Assembly: GCA_021229015.1 (NCBI GenBank) | Contig: CM037778.1 | Location: 19,351,214-19,415,213 of the forward strand | DNA: 64,000 nucleotides | From: Solen grandis | Taxonomy: Eukaryota > Mollusca > Bivalvia > Adapedonta > Solenidae | Reading direction: 5' to 3' | Shown: positions 1-11,895 of the stretch, in pieces | Position numbering within the stretch: the stretch's first letter is position 1 | Layout of the letters: each line of letters opens with the position of its first letter | The notes under the pieces: generated by a model | What the model was told of the DNA's origin: nothing | Database searches by the model: none | The model's input: the letters and a program-made list of their open reading frames with translations, nothing else | Translations under genes and position numbers: made by a program

Positions 1-480
1 CGTGCCTAATAACCCATAAAATTTTCATCGTCCTAGGACTATTGCAACATATTAAAAATAAGCGTTTAGTTAGGACTAAATGACTAAATATCAACTTTCT
101 ATCTGAAATAGGACAGATTTTATAAGCATTTAAAAATGTACGACCTTGGTTCGAATCTTGTATTCGCTATAGAACCATGGACTTTTCGAATTTTGAAAAA
201 CGGACACAGGGATGCACAACTAGAGCCTAACATACACATTCTGTGAAATTTTGATGAAAATCGGTCCAGAAATAATGGCTGTAGACCGCGTACAAACTTT
301 TTCACCTGACGTCAAATCTGACGTTATATGACGTCATATGAATATAAAATTCATTGCATCCAAAAGCTCATGGTTTGAAATATATGCCATAAAATTTTAA
401 TTGTTCTGAGTCAATGGCAACACCTCGAAATTAACACAAATAAAAGAGGAAGAAAAAAAGAATAATAAGAAGAAGAACTA

Positions 481-523
481 GATGTCATTCGTCAAAACGA
501 ATGATAGGACTTTCTGCAACCTG
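481..523. repeat. Terminal hairpin motif of the array repeats
   Basis: The motif ATTCGTCAAAACGAAT followed by GATAGGACTTTCTGCAAC closes an AATAATAAG-rich linker. The same motif ends linkers at about 3786, 9284 and 11287. It is an inverted repeat with a short loop and looks like the 3' end of a mobile repeat unit. Confidence 0.6.
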
Positions 524-664
524 TGTTAATGCAAAAAGCAGGAGATAGAAGTTTCATGTCAAGACTCACCTCTGGTAGTATTTCATGTTCATGCTAAACA
601 ATTGACATTATATTCCGCGAAAAATAAGCGTTAAGTTACGAAGAAAAAAATAAATAAATAGCAG

Positions 665-2330
665 TAGCAGTAGCATGCTTATGACGTCACGACTCAAAAT
701 ATATGTAGAAATTATGCAGAACTGCAAACTGTGTAAGTTTCAACTTTGTATCTCATCCCGAAGTTTTTTAATCCTAAAATGAAATTTTTGGTCCTATGTT
801 CGAATCTTTTTTCAGCCACAATACTTCGGTTTTTCGGAATTAAGGTTAGCTGACAAAATATTCACACCTTCGTTTCAAGATGTACCATCTGTAAAAATTT
901 GAAGAAAATCTGATCATTTTTCACTATTTTTAGCTCTGACGTCACGTGACGTCATAGGGTGCTGAAAATGCTGTTGCTCTACAGCGCATACGTTACTGCA
1001 ATAACTCTGAAATTTTCAATATTCTGAACAACTGGCATCATGTCGAAATCATTGCCCCAAATTAAAAATAAGTGGCATGCTTATGACGTCCTCTGACGTC
1101 ACGATTCAAAATATTTGTAGAAATGCTGCAGAACTGCTAACTGTGTAAGTTTCAACTTTCTATCTCATCCTTAAGCTCTTCAATCCTAAAATGAAATTTT
1201 TGGTCCTATGTTCGAATATTACTTCAGCCACAGAACTTCGGTTTTGCGGAATTTCGGTAAGCTGGCAGGATATGTACACCTTAGTTTCAAGGTGTACCAT
1301 CTGTGAAAATTAGAAGAAACTCCGACCATAAATGGCCGCTGTAGAGCGCGAACACCATTTTTCAATATTTTTAGCTCTGACGTCACATGACGTCATAGGG
1401 TACTGAAGATGCTTTTGTTCAAAAGCGTATACTTTACTGTCATAACTCTAAAATTTTCATTATTCTGAACAACTGGCATCATGTCGAAATCATTGTCCTA
1501 AAATGAAAATTAAGAAGTATGCTTATGACGCCACATGACGACATTTGACGTCATGACTCAAAATATATTGAGAAATTCTGCAGAACTGCAAACTGTGTAA
1601 GTTTCAACTTTCTATCTCATCCTAAAGCTCTTTAATACTAAAATGAAATTTTAGGTCCTTTGTTCGAATCTTATTTCAGCCACAGAACTTCGGTCTTTCG
1701 GAATTTCGGTTAGCTGACAGGATATGCACACCTTAGTTTCAAGATGTACCATCTGTGAAAATTTGAAGAAAATCCGACCATAAATGGCGGCTGTAGAGCG
1801 TGAACACCATTTTTCACTATTTTTAGCTATGACGTCATATGACGACATAGGGTGCTAAAGATGCTTTTGTTCAAAAGCGCATACTTTACTGTCATAACTC
1901 TGAAATTTTCATTATTTTGAACAACTGGCATCATGTCGAAATCACTGCCCTAAAATGAAAATTAAGAAGTATGCTTATGACGTCACCTGACGTCATATGA
2001 CGTCACGATTCAAAATATATGTAGAAATTCTGCAGAACTGCAAACACTGTAAGTTTCAACTTTCCATCTCATCGTGAAGCTCTTTAATCCTAAAATGAAA
2101 TGTTCGGTCCTATGTTCGAATCTTATTTCAGCCACAGAACTTCGGTCTTTCGGAATTTCGGTTAGCTGACAGGATATGCACACCTTAGTTTCAAGATGTA
2201 CCATCTGTGAAAATTTGAAGACAATCGGACCATAAATGACGGCTGTAGAGCGCGAACACCATTTTTCACTATTTTTAGCTGTGACGTCATGTGAGGTCAT
2301 ACGCTGCTGATAATCATTGAAATCAAAATT
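665..2330. repeat. Repeat subfamily beta (units of about 0.44 kb)
   Basis: Units restart near 668, 1076, 1517 and 1967 with the signature ATGCTTATGACGTCA followed by ATATGTAGAAATT. They share blocks around TTTCAACTTTCTATCTCATC and GGCTGTAGAGCG. A further copy starts at about 11478 and runs into the gap at 11796, so this subfamily flanks the other two. Copies differ by scattered substitutions, which points to an old tandem amplification. Confidence 0.75.
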
Positions 2331-3361
2331 TCCTCACGTGACTAATAACCCATAAAAATTTCATCGTCCTAGGACTATTGCAACATATTAAAATAATCGT
2401 TTAGTTAGGAAGAAAAAAAGAATAATAATAATAAAAAAATGACGTCACGTAACGTCATATGACGTTTATTTTCACATAATTGTTAGACACCCAGAGACCT
2501 ACTTACTGACAAAATTTCACCTTGCTATCTCAAATAGGACCGATTTTATAAGCATTCAAAAATTTACGACCTTGGTTCGAATCTTGAATTCGCTATAGAA
2601 CCATGGACTTTTCGAATTTTGAAAAACGGACACCGGGGTGCACAACTAGAACTTAATCTACACATTCTGTGAAAATTTGATGAAAATAGGTTCAGAAACA
2701 ATGGCTCTGGACTGCGTACAAACTTTTGTTGCATATTTCAAGTGTGACGTCATATGACGTCATAGGCATATGAAATTCATAGAAATCAAAATTTCAGCCT
2801 TTGAAGCATGTGTCATTAAATTTTCATTGCCCTTCGACAATTTCAACATATAGAAATTTCTTGTTAATATTAGAAATACATTACCATATAATGACGTCAC
2901 GTGACGTCATATGACATTTATTTTCACAAAATGTTTAAAACTTCTAGAGACCTATATACTGACTAAATATCAACTTTCTATCTCAAATAGGACAGATTTT
3001 ATAAGCATTTAAAAATTTACGACCTTGGTTCGAATCTTGGATTCGCTATAGAACCATGGACTTTTCATATTTTGAAAAACGGACACAGGGATGCACAACT
3101 AGAGCCTAACATACACATTCTGTGAAATTTTGATGAAAATCGGTCCAGAAATAATGGCTGTAGACCGCGAACAAACTTTTTCACCTGACGTCAAATCTGA
3201 CGTTATGTGACGTCATATGAATATGAAATTCATTGCATCCGAAAGCTCATGGTTTGAAATATATGCCATAAAATTTTCATTGTTCTGAGTCAATGGCAAC
3301 ACCTCGAAATTAACACAAATATAAGAGGAAGAAAAAACGAAGAAGAAGAAGAAGAATAAAA

Positions 3362-3825
3362 AAAACAGTACAAACCCAATATGACTTTCTGCCTGTAGGC
3401 AGAAAGTCCTAATGATAAAAAAACAGAACCCAAAAGGACTTTCTGTCAGTAGGCAGAAAGTCCTAATAATAAACATAACAAACCCAATAGGACTTTCTAC
3501 TTGAGGCAGAAAGCCCTAATAAGAATAAACATAACAAACCCTATACGTTTTCCGCAGGTTGCGGAAAGCCGTAATAATAATAAGAAGAAAAAACATAACA
3601 AACCCAATAGGACTTTCTGCTTTAGGCAGAAAGCCCTAATAAGAAGAAGAAGAAGAATAAAAAAAAAACAGTACAAACCAATATGACTTTCTGCCTGTAG
3701 GCAGAAAGTCCAAATAAACATTACAAACCCTATACGTTTTCCGCAGGTTTGCGGAAAGCCGTAATAATAATAATAAGAACTAAATTTCATTCGTTGATAC
3801 GAATGATAGGACTTTCTGCTACATT
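3362..3825. repeat. Array of seven short hairpins with AAT/AAG-rich spacers
   Basis: Seven perfect or near-perfect hairpins of about 25-30 bp follow each other every 50-75 bp. Five are of the type GGACTTTCTGC-loop-GCAGAAAGTCC. Two are CGTTTTCCGCAGG-type stems paired with CGGAAAG. Spacers are mostly AATAATAA or AAGAAG runs plus ACAGTACAAACCCAATA, so they are not unique sequence. The array closes with ATTCGTTGATACGAAT and a half copy of the stem. It resembles a CRISPR array only superficially and is a simple eukaryotic inverted-repeat cluster. Confidence 0.8.
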
Positions 3826-4059
3826 TGTCAAATACTTAAAAGCAAAAAAAGTAAGAGGATATGAAATTGCAGCCTTTAACTTGCTTTTGTATGGCCATAA
3901 CTTAAATGAACTTTGAAAAATAAACCGTTTAACTTGGAGGAAATGGCAAAAGTAACTGGAAATCATTTTTTATATCGATTTATTTAACTTGGATTATTTT
4001 TATAATCTATGTTACAAATCAAATTTATTTAAAACGCTTACAATTCGAATTCCATCCTG

Positions 4060-6360
4060 TAATAATGGCTGTAGACCGCGTACAAGAGTGTAGACAACGT
4101 CAAGTTTGATGTCACATGACATCATAGGCATAAGAAAATCAATGAAATGAAACATATAGAAATTAACGCGTAGATATATTAACATTCTTTTTGACCTTAT
4201 AACGTCAAATAACGTTAATCCTCACAGAATATAAATAAGTCTTAAAGACTAATATTCAGTCCAAATATCAATTTCTAAATCATCTCGAAGCGATTTTATA
4301 TGTTTTTGAAATTTGACGTCAATGTTTCGAAACTTGGATTCGCCATAGAACCATTGCCTTTTCGTCTTTTCGAATTTGTAAAACAGGACCCGGGATACAC
4401 AACTAGAGTGTTACATATACATTCTTTGAAATTTGCTGAAAATTGGTCCAAAAATAATGGCTGTACACCGCGTAAAACCTTTTTGTCCTGATGTCAAATC
4501 TGATGTGATATAACGTCAAATCAATATGAATTACATTGCATTCTAAAGCATTTCTAAAGTATATACCATAAGATTTCATGGTCCTGGGAAGTTAACAACA
4601 TATTAAATTTACGCGTATATATCAGAAATAATTTTTGACCTTATGACGTCATATGACGTCAAATGACATTCATCTTCACAGAAAGTAAAGCACTCTTGGA
4701 GACTTATTTACTTTCCAAATATTAGATTTCTAACACATCTGGAAACGATTTTATACGTATTTAAAATTTGACGTCAATAGTTCGAATATTGGATCCGCCA
4801 TAAAACTTTGCATTTTTGAATTTGGAAGAACGGACACCGGGAAGCTCAACTATAACCTAATATACACTTTCTGTGGAATTTTTATGAAAATCGGTTCATA
4901 AACAATGGCTGTAGACCGCGTACAAACTTTTGTAGCATATGACACGTGTAATGTCATATGACGTCATAGGCATATGGAAACTGTAGAATTAAAAATATCA
5001 ACGTTTGAAGCAAAATGTCATATAATTTACATTTCCATGGACCATTTTAACATATAGAAACTTTCTTGTAAATATTAAAAATAGATTTTCATGTAATGAC
5101 GTCATCTGACGTCACATAACGTTCATTTTCACAAAATCGTTCAGTCATCCATAAACCTACATAATGTTTAAATATCAACTTTCTATCTCATATGGGACCG
5201 ATTTTATAAGCATTTGAAAATTAACGACCTCGGTTCGAATCTTGGATTCTCCATAGAACCATGGTCTTTTAGAATTTTGAAAAACGGATAGCGGGATGCA
5301 CAACTAGATCCTTATATACACATTCTGTGAAAAATTGATGAACATCGGTTCATAAGTAATGGCTGTAGACCGCGTACAAACTTTTGTAGAATATGTCAAG
5401 TGTGAGGTCATATGACGTCATATGCCTATAAAAATTATTGAAATAGAATTTATATCGTCTGAAACATATGCCATTAAATTTTTATTGCTCTTCGAACATT
5501 TCAACATATAGAAATAATCTTGTTAATGTTAGTAATATATTTTCATATAATGACGTCACGTGACGTCATATGATGCAAATTTTCAAAATGCTTTTAAGAC
5601 TCCGAGAGACCTACAAACTGATTAAATATCAACTTTCTATCTCAAATAGGACTGATTTTATAAGCATTTGAAAATTTATGACCTTGATTCGAATCTTGGA
5701 TTCGCTATAGAACCTTGGCAATTTCGAATTTTGAGAAACGGACACCGCGATGCACAACTAGAACTTAATATACACATTCTGTGAAAATTTGATGAAAATC
5801 GGTTCATCAATAATGGCTCTGGACCGCGTTCAAACTTTTGTAGCTTATTTCACGTGTGACGTCATATGACGTCATAGAGATATGAAAATCATAGAAATCA
5901 AAATTTCAGCGTTTGAAGCATGTGTCATTTAATTTTCATTGCCCTTCGACAATTTCAACATATAGAAATATTCTTGTTAATATTAGAAATACATTATCAT
6001 ATAATGACGTCACGTGACGTCATATGACATATATTTTCACAAAATGATTAAAATCTCTCGAGACCTATATACTGATTAAATATCAACTTTCTATCTTGAA
6101 TAGGACAGATGTTATAAGCATTTAAAATTTACGACCTTGGTTCGAATCTTGGATTCGCTATAGAACCATGGACTTTTCGAATTTTGAAAAAGGGACACCG
6201 GGATGCACAACTAGAACTAAATATACACAATCTGTGAAAATTTGATGAAAATCGGTTCACAAACAATGGCTGTAGACCGCGTACAATCTTTTGTAGCATA
6301 TTTCAAATGTGACGTCATATGACGTCATAGGCATATGAAAATCATAGAAATCAAAATTTC
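4060..6360. repeat. Repeat subfamily alpha (units of about 0.45 kb)
   Basis: Units carry the palindromic cluster ATGACGTCACGTGACGTCAT near 5096, 5550 and 6004. Further copies lie at about 2441 and 2890 and in the block at 9.9-11.1 kb. Each has the core GGTTCGAATCTTGGATTCGC and the tail GGCTGTAGACCGCGTACAAAC, followed by a second double-CRE palindrome. The copies before 5 kb are more diverged. Confidence 0.75.
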
Positions 6361-6475
6361 CTCACGTGGCTAATAAGTCATAAAAATTTCATCGTCCTAG
6401 GAGTATTGCAACATAGAAAAATAAGCGTTTAGTTAGGAAGAAAAAAAGAATAATAAGAAGAAGAAGAAGAAGTAG

Positions 6476-6695
6476 AGAAAAACAGTACAAACCCAATAGG
6501 ACTTTCTGCTTTAGGCAGAAAGTCCTAATAAACAGTAGAAACCCACTATGACTTTCTGCTGTAGGCAGAAAGTCCTAATAAAAAAACAGTACAAACCCAA
6601 TAGGACTTTCTGCCGAAAGGGCAGAAAGTCCTAATAATAAGAAGAAGAACTAGACTTCTTTTGTTTTGAACAAAAGAAAGGGCTTTCTGCAATTC
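6476..6695. repeat. Second short-hairpin array
   Basis: Three hairpins of the GGACTTTCTGC/GCAGAAAGTCC type are spaced about 55 bp apart. They are followed by a different hairpin, CTTTTGTTTTGAACAAAAG, and a half stem GGGCTTTCTGCAA. The array sits at the junction between repeat subfamilies alpha and gamma, as the first array sits at another junction, so these hairpins mark unit boundaries. Confidence 0.75.
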
Positions 6696-6959
6696 AAACC
6701 ATGATAAACCTTGTGTTTTTCGAATTTTGGCAAACCTATATAGTCCTGCACAATGAAGTCGTAATATATAACTTCTGTGAAAATTCCCTGTCAATCCGTC
6801 CATAAATGACGGCTGTACAGCGCGGATTAACTTTGGTAGCTTTTTTAAGTTTTGATATCATGTGACGTCATATGAAAATTTCAATAATTAAATCTCAAGG
6901 TTCATGTTTACCTACATAGGACATTAAATTTTCATTGTCTATGAACCTTTGCAACATGA

Positions 6960-9180
6960 GTAAATTGACATTAAGGAATCGGAAATTCTCTACAATTTGA
7001 TGACAACATATGACGTCATATGAAGGTCATCTTTACAAAATGCAAAGGAAACACAGAGACGTAAAAGCTCGCCAAATATCAAATTTCTATCTCATCTAGA
7101 AACGATTTTATACTTATTTGAAATTTGACGTTCTTGGTTCGAATCTTGAATTCGCCAAAGAACCTTAGTTCTTTCGAATCTTGGCAAACCTATATAATCC
7201 TGCACAATGAGGTCGTAATATATAACTTCTGTGAAGATTCCATGCCAGTCTATCAATAAATGACGGCTGTACAGAGCGGACAAACTTTGGTAGTTTTTTT
7301 ATAGTTCTGACGTTATGTGACGTCATATGAAAATTGTTAACATTGAATCTAAATGTTCCTGATTATGTACAAAGGACATTTAATTTTCATTGTCTATGAA
7401 GCTTTGCAATATGAGTAAAATTGACATCAACAAATCGGAAATTCTTTACAACTTGATGACGTCATATGGCGTCATATGACGTTCATCTTTAGAAAATGCA
7501 AAGGAAACACAGAGACATATAATCTCGCTAAATATCAACTTTCTATCTCATCTTGAAACGATTTTATACGTATTTGAAATTTGACGTCCTTGGTTCGAAT
7601 CTTGGATTCGCCATAGAATCTTTGTTCTTTCGAATCTTGGCTAACCTATATAATCCTGCACAATGAGATCTTAATATATAACTTCTGTGAAAATTCCATG
7701 CCAATCCGTCCATAAATGACGGCTGTACAGCGCGTACAAACTTTGGTAGCAATTTTTAGTTCTGACGTCATGTGACGTCATATGAAAATTTTAAACATTG
7801 AATCTAAATGTGCCTGATTATGTACAAAGTACATTTAATTTTCATTGTCTATGAAGCTTTGCAACATGAGTAAAATGGACATCAAGAAATCGGAAATTCT
7901 TTACAACTTGATGACGTCATATGACGTCATATGACGTTTATCTTTATAAAATGCAAAGGAAACATAGAGATATATAAACCCGCCAAATATCAACTTTCTA
8001 TTTCATCTAGAAACGATTTTATACGTATTTGAAATTTGACGTCCTTGGTTCGAATCTGGGATTCGCCATAGAACCTTAATTCTCTCAAATCTTGGCAAAC
8101 CTATATAATCCTGCACAATGAGATCATAATATATAACTTCTGTGAAAATTCCATGCCAATCCGTCCATAAATGACGGCTGTACAGCGCGTACAAATTTTG
8201 GTAGCTATTTTTAGTTCTGACGTCATGTGACGTCATATGAAAATTTTAAACATTGGATCAAAATGTTCGTGATCACCTACAAAGGACTTTCAATTTCCAT
8301 TGTTTATGAACCCTTGCAACATGAGTAAATTGACATCAAGAAATCGGAAATTCTATACAATTTGATGACGTCATATGACGTCATATGACGTTCATCTTTA
8401 TAAAATGCAAAGGAAACACAGAGACATATAAACTCGCCAAATATCAACTTTCTATCTCATCTAGAAACGTTTTTATATGGATTTGAAATTTGACGTCCTT
8501 TGTTAGAATCTTGGATTCGCCATAGAACCTTAGTTCTTTCGAATCTTGGCAAACCTATATAATCCTACACAATGGGGTCGTAATATATAACTTCTGTGAA
8601 AATTCCATGCCAATCCGTCCATAAATGACGGCTGTACAGCGCGTACAAACTTTGGTAGCTATTTTTAGTTCTGACGTCATGTGACGTCATATGAAAATTT
8701 TAAACATTGAATCTAAATGTTCATGATTACCTACATAAGACATTTAATTTTCATTGTCTATGAACCTTTTTAACATGAGTAAATTGACATCAAGAAATCG
8801 GAAATTCTATACAACTTGATGACGTCATGTGACGTCATATGACGTTCATCTGTACAAAATGCAAAGGAAGCACAGAGACATATAATCTCGCCAAATATCA
8901 ACATAATATCTCATCTATAATCGATTTTATATGGATTTGAAATTTGACGTCCTTGGTTCGAATCTTGGATTCGCCATAGAACCTTAGTTCTTTCGAATCT
9001 TGGCAAACCTATATAATCCTGCACAATGAGGTCTTAATATATAACTTCTGTGAAAATTCCATGACAATCCGCCCATAAATAACGGCTGTACAGCGCGTAC
9101 AAACTTTGGTAGCTATTTTTAGTTCTGACGTCATGTGACGTTATGTGAAGATAAAAATAATATATTCCAAAATGCCATTG
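6960..9180. repeat. Repeat subfamily gamma: five tandem units of about 455 bp
   Basis: Five units follow one another, with the cluster TGACGTCATATGACG near 7000 (imperfect), 7457, 7911, 8364 and 8818, a spacing of about 453-457 bp. They share CAAAGGAAACACAGAGAC, a B-box-like GGTTCGAATCTTGGATTCGCC and ATGACGGCTGTACAGCGCG. This is the most homogeneous block of the array and probably the most recent amplification. Confidence 0.8.
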
Positions 9181-9282
9181 CTTCAAGTGTATGTTGATAG
9201 AATTTCTTTGTCCTAGACCTTCAGCAACTTAATGAAATAACAACATGAAAAGGTTGGAAAAGAATAATAATAATAATAACTA

Positions 9283-9323
9283 GATGTCATTCGTTTAAAC
9301 GAATGATAGGACTTTCTGCAACA
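9283..9323. repeat. Terminal hairpin motif of the array repeats
   Basis: The stem ATTCGTTTAAACGAAT is followed by GATAGGACTTTCTGCAAC. It closes the gamma block and precedes about 500 bp of unrelated AT-rich sequence (9324-9821) in which I see no gene. Confidence 0.6.
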
Positions 9324-9821
9324 TCTGCTTTATATAGAATATATAGAAGATGACATAATAGATAATCTGTCCAAATTGCAACTTTCTATCTCCTCTATTT
9401 CTATATAAAATAGCACAAATAGAACACATTCTGTGAATTTTAATAAAAGTCCGCCCATATCTTGCACATGTAGTTTACATACAAAATTTATACTATGTCA
9501 TATGACATGAAAGAAAAATGAAACAGTGTTCAAATGTAAGTTTCTAACTTTCATCACACATAGAATTTCATCACTCCAGCTCAGTTGTAACCTTGTTTAA
9601 TTTTAGCCTCAGTAGGAAGAAGTATTGAATATTTGTATAGTGCTATATCCTTTCGACACCTGTAACGTAGTTAAACGTATTTAGCGATTTTGGCGTGTTT
9701 GGGCTTCCGTAGTTTTGCCATAAATTCCTGGAATTTCGAACTATGGTGATATTTTGAAAGGTAACATCCCAGCCTACAAACTGATGCAATATGAATATCG
9801 TTAGCATAACAATGCAGTTGC

Positions 9822-11235
9822 GTGCCTAATAACCCATAAAAATTTCATCGTCCTAGGACTATTGCAACATATTAAAATAAGCGTTTAGTTTGGAAGAAGA
9901 AAAGAATAATAATAATAAACAAATGACGTCACGTGACGTCATATGACGTTTATTTTCACATAATTGTTAAGACACCCAGAGACCTACTAACTAACAAAAT
10001 TTCAACTTTCTATCTCAAATAGGACAGTTTTTATAAGCATTTAAAAATTGACGTCATTGGTTCGAATCTTGGATCCGCCATATATGCTTGGACTTTTCGA
10101 ATTTTGAAAAACGGACAACGGTATACACAAAAGAACGTAATATACACATTCTGTGAAAATTTGATGAAAATCGTCCCATTAATAATGGCTCTGGACCGTG
10201 TACAAACTTTTGTAGTCAACTTCAAATGTGACGTAATATGACGTCATAGGCTTCTGAAAATCATTTAAATCAAAATTTCAGCGTCTGATTCATTTGTCAT
10301 TAAATTATCATTGTCCTTCGATAATTTTAAAGAAATACTCTTGTTAATATTAGAAATACATTTTCATTTATAGACGTCACGTGACGTCATATGACATTTA
10401 TTTTCACAAAATGTTTAAGACTCCCAGAGACCTATATACTGACCAAATATCACTTTTCTATCTCAAATAGGACCGATTTTATAAGCATTTAAAAATTGAC
10501 GTCATTGGTTCGAATCTTGGATCCGCCATATATGCTTGGACTTTTCGAATTTTGAAAAACGGACACCGGTATACACAATAAGAACGTAATATACACATTC
10601 TGTGAAAATTTGATAAAAATCGGCCCATTAATAATGGCTCTGGACCGTGTACAAACTTTCTTAGTCAATTTCAAATGTGACGTCATATGACGTCATAGAC
10701 TTCTGAAAATCACTGAAATCGAAATTTCAGCATCTGAAGCATGCGGCATTAAATTTTCATTGCCCTTCGAAAATTTCAATATATAGAAATAATCTTGTTA
10801 GAATTAGAAATTCATTATCATATAATGACGTCACGTGACGTCATATGACATTTATTTTCACAAAATGTTTAAGACTCTCAGAAATCTATATACTGAGCCA
10901 ATATTATCTTTCTATCTCAAATAGGACCGATTTTATAAGAATTTGAAAATTTACGACCTTGGTTCGAATCTTAGAATCGCTGTAGAACCTTGGACTTTTC
11001 GAATTTTGAAAAACGGACACCGGGATGCACAACTAGAACTTAATATACACATTCTGTGAAAATTTGATGAAAATTGGTTCACAAACAATGGCTGTAGACC
11101 GCGTACAAACTTTTGTAGCATATTTCAAATTTGACGTCATTTGACGTCATAGGCATATGAAAATCATAGAAATCAAAATTTCCTCACCTGACTAATAAGT
11201 CATAAAAATTCATCGTCCTAGGATTATTGCAACAT
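9822..11235. repeat. Second block of repeat subfamily alpha
   Basis: Three alpha-type units have palindromic clusters near 9924, 10374 and 10825 (about 450 bp apart). They are bounded on both sides by the linker CCTAATAACCCATAAAA or its variant, which suggests the block moved or amplified as a composite piece. Nothing coding is supported. Confidence 0.7.
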
Positions 11236-11285
11236 AGAAAAATAAGCGTTTAGTTAGGAAGAAAAAAAATAATAATAATAATAAC

Positions 11286-11326
11286 TAGATGTCATTCGTC
11301 AAAACGAATGATAGGACTTTCTGCAA
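11286..11326. repeat. Terminal hairpin motif of the array repeats
   Basis: The same stem and tail as at 481 close the second alpha block. The next 150 bp (GCAAAAAGCAGGAG onward) repeat 532-665 almost exactly, so a composite longer than one unit was duplicated. Confidence 0.6.
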
Positions 11327-11795
11327 CCTGTGTTAATGCAAAAAGCAGGAGATAGAAGTTTCATGTAATGACTCACCGCTGGTAGTTTTTCATGTTCATG
11401 CTGAACAATTGACATTATATTCTGCGAAAAATAAGCGTTCAGTTACGAAGAAAAAAAAAATAAGTAGCAGTAGTAGTAGTATGCTTATGACGTCATATGA
11501 CGTCACGACTCAAAATATATGTAGAAATTATGCAGAACTGCAAACTGTGTAAGTTTCAACTTTCTATCTCATCCCGAAGTTCTTTAACCCTAAAATGAAA
11601 TTTTCGGTCCTATGTTCGAATCTTATTTCAGCCACAATACTTCGGTTTTTCGGAATTAAGGTTGGCTGACAAAATATTCACACTTAAGTTTCAAGATGTA
11701 CCATCTGTAAAAATTTGAAGAAAATCTGATCATAAATGGCGGCTGTAGAGCGTGAACACCATTTTTCACTATTTTTAGCTCTGACGTCGCGTGAC

Positions 11796-11895
11796 NNNNN
11801 NNNNNNNNNNNNNNNNNNNNNNNNNNNNNNNNNNNNNNNNNNNNNNNNNNNNNNNNNNNNNNNNNNNNNNNNNNNNNNNNNNNNNNNNNNNNNNN
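11796..11895. other. Scaffold gap (100 N)
   Basis: Exactly 100 undetermined bases. It interrupts a beta-type repeat unit on the left and meets unrelated sequence on the right, so the true distance is unknown and array copies may be missing. Confidence 0.95.

Larger units (their letters stand above)
1..11795. repeat. Composite array of ~0.44-0.46 kb repeat units rich in TGACGTCA
   Basis: The whole interval consists of related units in at least three subfamilies, listed separately. Each unit carries two clusters of the CRE-like octamer TGACGTCA, often doubled into perfect 18-bp palindromes (TGACGTCACGTGACGTCA or TGACGTCATATGACGTCA). Each also has a conserved core reading GGTTCGAATCTTGGATTCG and a block near ATGGCTGTAGACCGCG. 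A linker beginning near CCTAATAACCCATAAAA and running into AAT/AAG trinucleotide runs recurs at about 1, 2336, 6365, 9822 and 11185. No gene is supported here: the short minus-strand reading frames are by-products of the repeat. The array runs up to a scaffold gap and was probably cut by it. Confidence 0.85.

Noticed and set aside
2570..2600. tRNA gene, suggested by GGTTCGAATC
   Set aside because: There is a B-box-like core but no A box, no cloverleaf and no acceptor stem.
3362..3825. CRISPR array
   Set aside because: Repeats are palindromes of two different types, spacers are low-complexity and repeated, no cas genes exist, and the context is an animal genome.
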